In this document: in pieces, positions 27,050-38,634 of the stretch
Layout: every line of letters starts with the position of its first letter
Numbering within the stretch: position 1 is the stretch's first letter
Source of the DNA: Paraspadella gotoi
Taxonomy: Eukaryota; Chaetognatha
NCBI GenBank assembly: GCA_051294375.1
Contig: CM119263.1
Span: 25,882,436 to 25,946,435, forward strand
DNA length: 64,000 nucleotides
Reading direction: 5' to 3'
Notes under the pieces: model-generated
Told to the model about the DNA's origin: nothing
Databases searched by the model: none
Seen by the model: only the letters and a program-made list of their open reading frames with translations
Position numbers and translations under genes: made by a program

Positions 27050-28660
27050 ATGAAATTTCAGGCGCTTCGGTGGCGTCGGCAGCGTCAGTGGTTTGGATTT
27101 AGTGGAATTTCGTGGAATTTCGTGGAAATAATTCAGGATTCAACGAAGGGAATCGAGTCAAGGAACCGGAAGCGAATCGGGAAAGAAAAGAAGAAATCCG
27201 AAGCCGATCGGGAATGAAAGAGGAAAGAAGAAGAAAAAAGGAAAAGAGGAAAATGAAAAAAAGGAAAAAAGAAAGAAGATAAGAAAATACGTAATCAGAA
27301 AATTGAAGTAAACAAAAAAGTTAATAAAAAAAAAGAAAATTAAAAGATACACCGTGACCATTTGAAACCCGCTGCTAGAAAAAATTAACCAAAGGAAAAC
27401 GTGAAAAGATTTTAAAATTGTAAAAAGTCAAAACAATAATATTTATATTGCCTGAAAGCCCTTTAAAAACTGTATACTATGATACAATTTTCGATTCTGT
27501 AGTATAAAAAAATATATTTTTGAGCTTAAGTAAAAGTTATAGATTTTTAAAAGGTATAGATTTTAATTATTTTACTTTTTAAAATAGTTAGTGGCAAAGT
27601 ATATTATTTTTAAGAAATCATAATTAATATTGATATTAATATTAATATTAATATTGATTTAAGGTCAGGAACTTGACCTTGGTCAAATGTCAGTTTCATT
27701 GTCGAGGTTGTTGTCGTTGTTGTTGTTGTCGTCGCCGCAATAAATCAATTCTTAACGTTTTTTCTTATGATACCCATATTAGCACTAATTAGTAGGATTA
27801 TGATTTTTTAACAGAGCTATTGATTCCAGATAACAAATTTCTCTTTATTTCTGATCGAAAAGCTTGAATTTGCTCCTAACTTTTTTCGCTCATTACGAAC
27901 TCAAAATCAAATCAACTATCAAAAAATTTATACCTAAAAAATGAGTACGTCTTTATATCTTTTTTCAAAATGTTAAAACCTCTCATTCGGTGAATTTTTT
28001 TATAGCGGCGGGTTTCAAATGGTCACGGTGTATGAGAGAAGAAGAGAAAAGAGGAAAAAGATGAAAAGATCCGATTGAAGGTAGAATTTTAAAATATTAG
28101 AAGAAAGAATGAAATGAAAAGATGAAGAAAATGAGGAAATCAAGGGAAGTTTCTCGAAAGTCTAATGATTAAATAGAAGCAGATAACCAAGATACTGGGG
28201 AAAGACCAAAGAAAAAAAAGGAAAGAAAAAGAAAATGAGATTCTAAATGGAAATGAAAAATGTAAATGAGGACGATAATGGGAAGAAAAGCCGGGATGAG
28301 CGGTTGCGCCATTGTGCAGTTGCATTTGCGGAGTTGCCAATGTCTCTCTTCTGTTGTCTTCGTGAAATTAAATAGGCTAATATATATATTATATATATAT
28401 TATATAACTAGGGTAGAAAAAGTGGTTGGGTCTCAAACAAGGGAAAATAAGACAGGCTGGCAACGAAATGGAGCCAAATCCAATCTCAGCCTGAAATTCG
28501 TGTTGTTCTTTTGGTTTTCACCGAAGCAAATTTTACAATCGATCTTCCACAGTGTGATGTAAGAAGGGGTGAAGGGAGGCGGAGGAGAGAAAACAAATCA
28601 GACTCACACTCACAGTGGTACAAATTTTCAGCGGATCAAAAGAGAGGAATTGGTTTTATT
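26400..28660. other. AT-rich stretch without a supported gene
   Basis: AT-rich DNA with a GA tract at 27018-27043, purine-rich sequence at 27160-27340 and 28020-28260, and an AT dinucleotide stretch at 28380-28410. No conserved coding content was recognised. Confidence 0.4.
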
Positions 28661-28901
28661 ATTAATTAATTAAAGATTCATTTAAAAAAATTAAAAATAT
28701 GGAATGTGGAATTCTCTCTTTCTTTAATTTCACAATTAATTACTAAACACAACTCACCCAAACCATTTTTAGGAAATCCAATACAAATTTTCTCTTCGCC
28801 GACAGTGTCACTGTAAATAAGACCAGGAAAGTTTTTGCCAAGACAAACCAAGACAAACCGACACTCTTTATTCGGGTCAGGATGGCCTTTTGTTTTTTGT
28901 C

Positions 28902-28903
<2 letters not shown>

Positions 28904-28986
<83 letters not shown>
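28904..28986. repeat. (GA)n microsatellite
   Basis: GA tract of about 83 bp. A CT tract at 29275-29332 lies 290 bp away in inverse orientation, so the two could fold together. Confidence 0.95.
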
Positions 28987-28989
<3 letters not shown>

Positions 28990-29271
28990 AGAGAGAAACG
29001 AGAAAACGACGGGTCGAGTATCAAAAAAAGAGAGAAAGAGGTGAAGCGGAAAAAAAGGGAAAGAAGGGAAAAAAAAGGACAAAAATAAGGAAAATAATGG
29101 GGAATGGGACTTGTCTTTTGTTTTGGTGAGAACGGGGATGAGAAGGAGGAGGAAGAGGAAGAGGAAGAAAAGGGCGTCGACGATTCCCTTTGTATCCAAG
29201 AGAGGAAACTCCCATGACCGAAGCAGAACCCGCAAACGGCCCCTCGTGTGAAAACCGTTTATCTCCCTCAC

Positions 29272-29274
<3 letters not shown>

Positions 29275-29332
<58 letters not shown>
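29275..29332. repeat. (CT)n microsatellite
   Basis: CT tract of about 58 bp, inverse partner of the GA tract at 28904-28986. Confidence 0.95.
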
Positions 29333-29334
<2 letters not shown>

Positions 29335-29521
29335 CGACGCAGAAGGAAGCTTTGCGTGGCGCAATTGTAATCATTACGCGTTCCCATTTTCTTCCGACGA
29401 AATGTTACTACATCTCTCGTGCATAAAAATTCGCTTAGGCAATGATCGAACGTCCGTCGTTGTCGTCGTCGTCGTCGTCGTCGTCTTCGTCGTTCTCTCC
29501 GTTTTTTTGCTGTTGCTTTTT

Positions 29522-30020
29522 TTCGTCGTATCTGCTTATAAGCAGATCTCGACTCTATAATTCACTTTGTCGGTCCGTCGGTCCGCCCCCTCAATCATGT
29601 CGGGCATTCACTTATATCACGTCAGAACATCGAATTATGATAGATTATGCAAAAAAACAATATCCGTCCGTTCGTTCTTCCGTCCGTCCCTCCGTCCATC
29701 TGTCCCACCTTAGCAAAAAACTCCAATTATTCGTGATTGGATTGATGGATTGGAATGAAATTTTGTGTGTGGGTAGGGAAGTGTGTGATTGAGCTAGATA
29801 TGAAGTTTCGATGGAATCGTGCTAGTGGAAATGAGTTTAAATGGAAAAAACAAATATATTTCACTATTTGAACGCCAATTACTCATGAGTGGATGGGGCG
29901 ATTGACTTGAAATTTTTTATTTTGGTAGAAAAAAGCGTGATTAAACTGGAAATCAAGTTTCGATGGAATCGTTTGAGTGGAAATGAGTTTAAATGGAAAA
30001 AAACAAAGAACCTATTTCAC
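29522..30020 (+). repeat. Dispersed repeat family 2, copy 1
   Basis: Starts near GTATCTGCTTATAAGCAGAT and CGACTCTATAATTCACTTTG, then TCGGTCCGTCGGTCCGCCCC, a CCGT-rich stretch, GGATTGGAATGAAATTTTGTG and repeated GAATCGTG.GAGTGGAAATGAG blocks. Copies lie at 36920-37460, 41778-42062, 44862-45330 and, truncated, at 56966-57020. All are in the same orientation in this window. It has no protein-coding content; the hairpin at its 5' end (CTGCTTATnnGCAGAT) is conserved. Confidence 0.8.
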
Positions 30021-30589
30021 TAATTGATTATGCTTCTTTTTATTTTTATATTAAATGTAAATGCAAGATGTATTAAATAATCAAATAATTAATAAGTTAA
30101 TTAATCAATTAGTTAATTAATTAATAAATCAATCAATTATTTATATATTACTTAATTATTCAATCAATAAATTTATTTATCAATTAATTAATTATTTAAT
30201 CAATCTATCAATAAAGTCAATCGTTATTTGCATTATTGTCGTCGTCGCCATCATCGTCGTCGTTGGTAAATGACGAAAAGACCTAAAAACAAACATTTCG
30301 GATCAAATTAATTAATTTATTAATTAACTACCGCTAATGATCGTGCGTGTGGAAATGAGTTTAAATAGAAAAAACAAAAGTCGTGTCATATTATTAATTA
30401 TTAAAAATCACTTGCTTCAAACGAGACAAAAGGACAAAGTTAGTCTGATTTAATGACGTCCCTTGTCAAGGGACTTGATGGACGATTTAGTCATCGGCAA
30501 TTAAGGAGAAAGGGTCATCGTCGGTGTTGTTGTTGTTGTTGTTGTCGTGACATTAATTCGTCGGTTGTTTTCTGCTGACCAGACAAGTT

Positions 30590-30860
30590 GTCCAAACCAA
30601 TTCGTTCAGAATCTCAAGCGACGACGGCTCAGTGCGTCTCCTCTACGTGCAAAATCAACTGTGCACAGAGCCAATACGCGTCCGATGTGTCTAAAACCAA
30701 CTGCGTCACAGGGGAGGTGCATCCGCTATGTGCACTACCTCCGCGCATTCCTTGCGTGCACAATAAGGCGGAACAAAGTAAAAACTAAGAGTTTTGTAAT
30801 GTAAATAACGTTAGAGCATCCCTGTGGGATAACGAAATTAAAAAAAAAAAAAAAAAAAAA
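30590..30860 (+). mobile_element. Possible retroposed sequence ending in poly(A)
   Basis: A GC-richer segment with two overlapping open frames, one of them Cys-rich (ATTAQCVSSTCKINCAQSQY), ends in an A tract at 30840-30860 after GTTAGAGCATCCCTGTGGGA. A non-coding 3' end followed by poly(A) is what a LINE tail or retropseudogene leaves. No target-site duplication was confirmed, and no reverse transcriptase is visible upstream. Confidence 0.4.
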
Positions 30861-31922
30861 CAAAGGAAAAGGACGAATGAATTTTATATTACAGAACTCT
30901 TAAAGATATAAAGTGATTAATTTTGGCCCGCCTAAGTGCACAACCAACGTTCATTGGCTTTGGAAATCTGAAACGCGCCTCGCAATCGATTAGCAAGATA
31001 GGAATCGGATATTGTTGCCATGGAAACTAGTGGAAAGATAGAGAAATAAGTGAAAAGAAGTAGAAATAAAAGGAAATATGTAGAAACAATTAATGAGTGA
31101 AAGGAAGTAGAAATAAGTGAAAAGAAGTAGAAACATGTGAAAATATGTAGAAATAAGTTAAAAGATGTAGAAATAAATGAAAAATGTAGAAATAAGTGAA
31201 AACAAGTGAAAAGAAATAAGAGGAGGTAAAAATATGTGGAAAGTAATGAGAAAAGTGGAAAGAAGTGAAAAGATTTGCTCAAGAGATAAAAAAAGCAAAA
31301 ATGAAACATAATTGATTTTAAAGCGACTGGATGTAATGCAGAGGAAAATGCATCACATTTATTTGATTGATTTGAGTGAATATGGGCTTAAAATTTTAGA
31401 TTGAAAATTTAAAAAAAACTTTGGCGAAGAAATGTTGAAAAATGAAACAGAAAAGTTTAAAAGACTTGAAAAAGACTTTAAAGACTTGAAACATTCGGTT
31501 ACATTTTATTTTTATTGATTTTAAAATTGTTATCATTTTTATTCTCACGCGAGTTGACGAATGTTGACGAAGATTGACGACCCTTGTTTACTTTCGATGT
31601 CGAAAATGTCAAACAACCACGAGTAGAGCCGAGAATTAAAAGAAGAAGAGAGAGAGAGAGAAGAGAGAGAGGAGAAGAGGAGAGAGAGAGAGAGGAGAGA
31701 GAGAGAGGAGAGAGAGAGAGGAGCATCAGCCTCAGAAAGATAAAGGCGGTCATATCCAGAGGTAAGAAGGGAATCTGGGGAGATGGGATAAAGCGAGAGA
31801 ATGTGAGAGCGAGAGAAAGAGAGAGCAAGAGAAAGAAAGAGCGAGCGAAGATGAAAAATGAGTGCAGAGATTTTGTTTCCAACGATAAATCCTATTCTCG
31901 AAGTATTTACTGAGAAAGAATA

Positions 31923-32062
<140 letters not shown>

Positions 32063-32310
32063 ATAAAAGAAAGAAAAAAAAACAGAAAGAAAAAATAAAC
32101 AGAGGCAAGAATGAAAGAAGAAGAAAGAAGAAGAAAGAAGGAAAGAAGAAGAAATAAGAAACAGTGAGACAGAGTTACGCGCGCTTCGTTCCGACCAGAA
32201 TAATTCCTTCCTTCTTTCCTTCATTTTCTTTCCTCGAGTCACGTGAAGAGATCACGTGATCAAAACGCACGAGACGCGTCGACCGGAAGGACGACGCGCG
32301 TGAGAAGTAA

Positions 32311-32538
32311 CAGTAGGAACGAATTGGTTGTATTAGTAATACGTCGTAATGTTATATTTTTAGTTCATTCCATTTCCGCTATAGTTAAGCTCTGAGTGCG
32401 CTTATAAAATCAAAACAATTTCAACAGTAGGAACGAATTGGTTGTATTAGTAATACGTCGTAATGTTATATTTTTAGTTCATTCCTTTTCCGTTATAGTT
32501 AAGCTCTGAGTGCGCTTATAAAATCAAAACAATTTCAA
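32311..32538. repeat. 114-bp tandem duplication
   Basis: Two head-to-tail copies (32311-32424 and 32425-32538) starting CAGTAGGAACGAATTGG and differing at only a couple of positions, so the duplication looks recent. Confidence 0.95.
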
Positions 32539-32705
32539 CTGTCAAAGTTATACTGTTCTTCTGTCTTCAAGATGACGTTGCGGTTTTTGTTCGAAAGACC
32601 TGCTTCAGTTTCCCTCAGTATTAGATAAATGATCATAAATATTATCTTTTTATTCTAAATCACTTTTTTATCGTTTTCTTTCTCCTTATCACTATTATTG
32701 TGCAA

Positions 32706-32881
32706 TAGGGTGAGAAATCTGAATCTAATAACAATTAAAAATATTATAAATATTTCGCTTTTCTGTTCCCGACACAATATGAGCAAAATACTTTTTGTAC
32801 TCCATAATCATACTATTCCGCATAAAATTATTATTATTAATCGACTAAAATCCAAATTCTGTTCTCAAAAGCTCAACTATA
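32706..32881 (+). mobile_element. hAT-like MITE, degenerate 176-bp copy
   Basis: Begins TAGGGTGAGAAATC and shares an internal segment (CAATATGAGCAAAATAC...TTTTTGTAC, ATAATCATACTAT) with the copies at 34764 and 38809. It is bordered by TTGTGCAA on the left and TCGTGCAA on the right, an 8-bp duplication with one mismatch that fits the hAT pattern nTnnnnAn. Confidence 0.6.
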
Positions 32882-33163
32882 TCGTGCAATCCCTAACTCT
32901 ACAAAGCTAATAGGTAGTCGTGCATTGGGACTATATATATCAATACCGGGAATCAAACTCGCGTTCCCCGCCACCAGGATCCTCTTTCTTTCCACCGACG
33001 CGCCACCTCAGTCCCTCCGCGGTAATTAAGGAAGACTCCGACTTTGTTTACCTAATCATGTTTTGTTTACGCGCTTCGACGACGACGAGGGATCGCGTGG
33101 AGACGGTGTCGGTTGCCCTTGACTACGGGGATGGGGAGATGGTAAACAACCGAAGAAAACAAA

Positions 33164-33173
33164 NNNNNNNNNN
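33164..33173. other. Assembly gap (10 N)
   Basis: Ten N, a placeholder length, next to ACG/GAC triplet repeats (33216-33270). Sequence left of it is richer in CpG and trinucleotide repeats; sequence right of about 33.6 kb is strongly AT-rich. Confidence 0.99.
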
Positions 33174-33765
33174 GGGGCTAATGAAGATGGCGGGATAATC
33201 CTAAGGTCAGGAACTGAGGACGACGACGACGACGACGACGACGACGACTAAGAAGACGACGACGACGACAAAGAGGACGACCTTTGGTATCTTATCCACT
33301 TTGAATTCTATCTCAATGTTGGCGAATTCACCATCCATCCTTTGCCACCTTCATTGATCCAAACTACTTGCCAGAAATTGATGGCATCATTAAGACGATG
33401 GCACGAAAGAGATTTACGCTGCGTCTCAACGCAGAAACACGATTAGATTCCCTGTCTCATCGGGCGACAGGTGGCGGCACCTGCTCCAACTTAATCCCAG
33501 ATACCACCGCGTTTTAATCGGCGATGATAACAACGACGTGAGCTGCATGGTTGCCGGACAGAGGATGGCCGCGCAAGCTAATCATCGTTACATTATACGC
33601 ATTAAAAACATAGAAATACATTGCAATGCCTTCATTGTCCTAATTACTGAACCACCTAAATTGGTAGTATTCAAAGCTAATCTCGTGGATTCCCTCTTAG
33701 AAATACTCATCTAGCTAAAAAGTTTTTAGAGTATGAAGAAATATTATTAAATTAATTTAATTTAT

Positions 33766-36515
33766 GACACAATGAAAAATAACGTGGCGAAACGGTCTCG
33801 TGCTGATTTTGTCCCTTTAAAATCGTTTCTGAGCCAAATTAATTGATCACTACTTTTGGTAATATGTGCGATATACACTACTGGACATATCTGTATCTGA
33901 CCATAACCCTTGACCATCAACAAAAAAGCTAACTAGATCAAAATAGTAAAAAAGATGAAGCAATATAGCTCGAAACGCTTACAAAATTTTAGACCATTGC
34001 TTTTATAAATGCAAAAAAAATATTAATATTATTAAAACAAAACTTTAACGATAACCTAATAGTTAACCGAGACCAAGATGAATATTTTTTACCCATCATT
34101 TCCTCAATTTATATGAATCATTTGTTTGTAATTAGTCAATTAATCTAAATAACAATATGACAAATTCATTTTCAATTTTCTTTATGAATGGGAAGTTTTC
34201 TCTGCTTACTCCCCTTGTGTCTAATTATTTAATATTTTAAAGGTATTTTCAAAAACCTTATATAATTACTATATTTTCACTTTTTTTCAATTCTTTCAAA
34301 CAAAACAACATCATAAAAACATTTTAAATTAATAAAAAAAAATTGATTGAATGATTTTGAAAAAAAATATTTGAAACTTGAGAATAATGGATTATGAGTC
34401 AGGAAAAAAATTTTGCAATTCTAAAAAAATCAGCCTCTAGCCTTTCGATTTTTCTAGAGGCTGATTTTTTTATTTTTTTGATATTTTAATTTTCTATGCA
34501 AACCATTATTCTCATAAGCATAGGTCGGATGAAATTTTTTTCCCAACAATTTGAAAAAATTTCAACTTTTCTAATTAGGCTTTTTTGGGGGAAATAAATA
34601 GATAATTATTATACGATGGGTACATCTGAAAGTGATATGTATCTAAATGACAACAAAATTTTCTTCAAGTTTTATTTTGAAATTTAAGTATTGTACCAAT
34701 AGAAATAAGTGAGATACTCCCGCTTTGCCGAAATTTTATTTAACAAAGATTTGTACTGCGTAATAGGGTGGAGTGATGAAAAGATTGAGTGATTGAACAT
34801 TATTTTTTTGCTGCCTATGGACATATAATTAATGAATTTTAAATCCTTTTAAAATTTTTTTACCATAACAGTATAGCAAATTCAATTATTTATATAGTAA
34901 TATCCTTATAAAATCGTCAAATTTCAAAATAATTTTTTTTTATTTTTAAAAACTGATTTGGATTCGCTGTAAAAAACTAAGAAACTTTTATAAAATATGT
35001 ATTATGATATATTAATGTTTAGATTACAAAAAATGACTAAAACGTTTTAACATATATAAGTTTCTACTACAGAGAATTGTGAATAGACTTTCGATTTCGT
35101 TGTTTATGGGCATATGAAGACTCTAAAAATACAGAGTCTAAACATGTCTGTCAAATTGTCACTAAAATTTGTTGTCAAAACAAATAAAAATTGTTTTTCT
35201 CCTAATAATACAGAGAATAAAAAAGTCAAGAATTTTTACTTTTTTTCTTATTTTAAAACATTGAAGATGACAGAATTTTTGATAACATGTTTTATATTTT
35301 TGATTCAACTTTTTATGAAGAATCTGAATCTTTATTAAAAGTTTTATAAAAATTATTTTTAAAATTTACTATTTTATAAGGATATTACTACAAATATATT
35401 ATATTTTACTATTCTGTTCCTGAGATAATATGAACAAAATATTTTTTGTACTAGTTAATCATACTATCTCACATCTAAATATCATTGTTCGATCATTCAA
35501 ATAAATTTTTTGTTCTTGAGTGCTCCACTCTACTGCGTAATTTAAAAAAAATTATTTTTTTAAATAACTTTTGAAAGAAAAGAGGTAGCAAGGTGGATGT
35601 GGTATCAAATTAAAGCCCTAATCATGGGACACCTTTCTAAAAGAGTTTTATTAAATTAAATCCATAAATCTTTACACAGCTTTTTGTTTAAATCAGAGTT
35701 AAAAGTATAACATTTTTTTGCTTTAAAAATTTCAATGAAGACATATGAAATTTTTCTTTTTCTTTTGTAATTTGAAAAAGGAAAGACTGAATTAGAAAGG
35801 AAATTCGCTATGCCTAATAGCTGGTAACATATTTGACAAAGCAAAACATCATTATGTTAATTTGTATTGATAATTTTTTTTTAAATATAGCAAGGAATTT
35901 AATTTTATTATTTATCATCCATTTTAATTAAGAAAAAATATTTCTCGTAATAGCCCATTGGAAAGGTTTCATTGACTGACTTAATGATAAAAATTTTTAG
36001 ATTTCTTTACTGCCCCATTTCACAAGATATTAAAAGTCATGGTTATCATGTCAATAAGTCCAGATTATCTGTACCCTTTCTGCAACCTGCATTCCAAATT
36101 TTCTTTTTTTCCCTTTCAAATGTATTAAATAAAAAAAATTATTTGAGAGAACAATCAGCGTGGAGGATGCCATTGGTAAGCCTTAGTTACCCCACTCCCC
36201 GATCGAATTTTTAAATGAGGTTTTTTCTTTATCTATTTGAGACATAACACTAACTATTAGTATTATTATTTTTTTTTATTTTTTTCTATTACAATTCTAT
36301 GAATAAATATGAAAAAATAACTTTTTAAAAAAATTTATCATCTTTCACCCTATATTCAGTCATATCAAAAAACAAAAAATGATTTTGCATTGATATTTTG
36401 GATATCAGCATATGAAACTATAACGTTTCAAAAAATAAAAAGAAATATAATAATATTGAACAGTGAATTTTTTTATGCACGGAACCAGTAACGTTACGCC
36501 ATTTTTCATTGTGTC
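33766..36515 (+). mobile_element. Non-autonomous DNA transposon, copy 1 (2.75 kb with nested hAT insert)
   Basis: Ends begin GACACAATGAAAAATAACG and finish with the inverse CGCCATTTTTCATTGTGTC. Flanks are TTAT on both sides, or TA if the terminal T/A base is counted in the repeat. A second copy at 53442-55600 is collinear over the whole length. It has no open frame of note and so depends on an enzyme elsewhere. A conserved internal hairpin (AATCAGCCTCTAG...CTAGAGGCTGATT) lies at about 34428-34472. The superfamily is unsettled; the short target site suggests Tc1/mariner-like or a 4-bp-target group. Confidence 0.88.
34764..35532 (+). mobile_element. hAT-like MITE nested in the larger element (769 bp)
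   Basis: Termini TAGGGTGGAG and CTCCACTCTA are inverse copies with one mismatch. The element is bordered by a perfect 8-bp duplication CTGCGTAA fitting the hAT target pattern. The uninterrupted copy at 53442-55600 reads straight across CTGCGTAATTT, which proves the insertion. It contains a degenerate copy of the hammerhead-like unit near 35111-35155. Confidence 0.92.
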
Positions 36516-36759
36516 TTATCCAAAACCAAGCCGTAAATCTCTAAGTCGGTCCGCGAGACAGAAAAAAAAAGCGATTCGAAATTTGTCTTTATCGTCCTTA
36601 TCTCAAGGGATTCCGAGCTAGCGATGAAAACAACAAGAAGAAAAACAACAACAATGCCGAGGGGGCGCTCTCTCTATCCGTTCCTCGAGAAGCCGTCTCA
36701 AGGGCCGAAGGCGAAGCCATTGCGTTGCTAGGAGAAGATGATAATGGAATGAGGGGGAA

Positions 36760-36762
<3 letters not shown>

Positions 36763-36850
<88 letters not shown>
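36763..36850. repeat. (GA)n microsatellite
   Basis: GA tract of about 88 bp immediately upstream of dispersed family 2 copy 2. Confidence 0.95.
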
Positions 36851-36854
<4 letters not shown>

Positions 36855-36919
36855 AGATATCCTGCCACGTTTCTTTCTTTCTCAGTCAATTTTAGACCGG
36901 TCCATTTTTTGTCCCTTAT

Positions 36920-37460
36920 TTTTAGTCGGATCTGCCTACTGCGGATCCCGACTCTATAATCCACTTTATCGGTCCGTCGGTCCGTCCCCTCAATCTTGTC
37001 GGGCTTTCACTTATTTCAAGTCAGAACATCGAATTATGATAACTTGCTGATGAAGGCTCTAACTGTAGAGTCGAAACATGTCCGACCAACAAACTACTGT
37101 CAAATAAAATTCGTTGAAGCAAAACAAATACAAATTGTTTTTCTCCCTAAATTCGAAACAAAAAGAAATCGAAAGTCTATACACAATGATAAATTATGCA
37201 AAAAAATGATGTCCGTCTGTCTGTCCCCCCTTAGCTAAAGACTCCAATTACTCGTGATGGGATGGATGGATTGGAATGAAATTTTGTGGTGGGTAGGGAA
37301 GTGTGTGACTGAGCTGGGTATGAAGTTACGATAGAATCGTGCAAGCGGAAATGAGTTTAAATGGAAGAAACAAAGAAAATCTCATTATTTGAACGCCAAT
37401 TACTCGTGAGTGGATGGGGCATTTGACTTGAATTTTAAGCTTGATTAAGCTGGAAATCAA
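36920..37460 (+). repeat. Dispersed repeat family 2, copy 2, interrupted
   Basis: Same order of blocks as copy 1, beginning TTAGTCGGATCTGCC. It is interrupted at 37042-37185 by the hammerhead-like unit, which is flanked by ATGATA on both sides; other family copies read ATGATAAATTATGC without a break. Confidence 0.85.
37042..37185 (+). mobile_element. 144-bp mobile unit with hammerhead-ribozyme-like core
   Basis: Inserted in dispersed family 2 with a 6-bp duplication ATGATA (37036-37041 and 37186-37191). Near its start it reads CTGATGAAGGCTCT, a loop, then AGAGTCGAAACATGTC. This resembles a hammerhead: CUGAUGA, stem II, GAAA, a tiny stem III (AC-AU-GU) and cleavage C. One extra A sits between CUGAUGA and stem II, so activity is uncertain. 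Related units occur at 35100-35230, 46935-47080 (minus), 50040-50065 (minus) and 56805-56848 (minus). Confidence 0.7.
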
Positions 37461-37859
37461 GTTTTTTTACCTAGAAATTATAAAAGAATAGAAAGTTGTG
37501 GATTCCTTTCGCTCGTTAAAGGAAACAAAAATTAACTAGCGAAATTATAAGTTTGTAAGAGGCAGTCAGAATCGGCGAAAATCTTATAAGGCAAAAATGT
37601 TGAAAAAAAGGGGTGGAATTTTGATGGGTTTCCTAAGATATCTCCACAATGTGAGGTCCGATTAAAGCGAAACTTGAGATTTACAATACTCCCGTCATTC
37701 CACATCCATCGATATAAAAATATAAGTCTGTTCAAACGCCGTCGCAAAACTTTACCATATTTAGATTAACCATATTTTCTCTCTCTCGCCATATAGAAAT
37801 TAATGCCACATTGTACAATAAGCCAAATTCGATTCCATTTGCTTTTCTGTTTTCAATAA

Positions 37860-38560
37860 ATCGATTCATCTCATTTTTTTCGCCATTTTTATCTCGACCA
37901 CCTCCACTTTGTATTCTTTTATTTTTGGTGGGCAGGGAAGGGGAAGTTTCATTGACTTTGTTTCAAAATTTTTTTCCCATTATAAGGCCAGAAATCCTTG
38001 GAATCAGTGGCGTTAAAAAGTTAAACCAGTTGTCTGTTAAACTTGATTTTTTGTCTATCTTTTTTAAATAAAGTCCTTGGCATTGGTGAAATTAAATAGT
38101 TTCTAATTTTATTTTTCTTTAAAAAAGAAGAAAAAACAGGTTTACCTCACAAATTATCAGTTTATATTATTCTTTTATTTTAAAGCTTTCATGGAGAACA
38201 ATGTTTTTAATAATCTATTCATCTCATTTTGTTCGCCATTTTTATCTCGACCACCTCCACTTTGTATTCTTTTATTTTTGGTGGGCAGGGAAGGGGAAGT
38301 TTCATTTACTTTGTCTAAAAATCTTTTTCCCATTCTAAGTCACGAAATTCTTAGAATCAGTGGCGTTAAAAAGTTAAACCGGTTGTCTGTTAAAGTTGAT
38401 TTATTTTCTATCTTTTTTAAATAAAGTCCTTGGCATTGGTGAAATTAATTAGTTTCTAGTTTTATTTTTTTTTAAAAAAGAAGAAAAAACAGGTTTACAT
38501 CACAAATCACTTTGTCCAAAAAATTTTTGCCCCTTATAAGTCCAGAAATCCTTTCAAGAA
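37860..38560. repeat. 354-bp tandem duplication upstream of the hevein-like gene
   Basis: Units starting at ATTCATCTCATTTT (37863 and 38217) share CACCTCCACTTTGTATTC, TTGGTGGGCAGGGAAGGGGA and AGTGGCGTTAAAAAGTTAAAC. A third partial unit begins near 38505. The array ends less than 100 bp before the first coding exon (38635) and so covers the likely promoter region. Confidence 0.9.
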
Positions 38561-38634
38561 CAATTTTTTACGCTAATAATTTTTTTCTATATTTCTGAAC
38601 TAAAAAAATATAAGCAAAAGACTTAATAACAACG

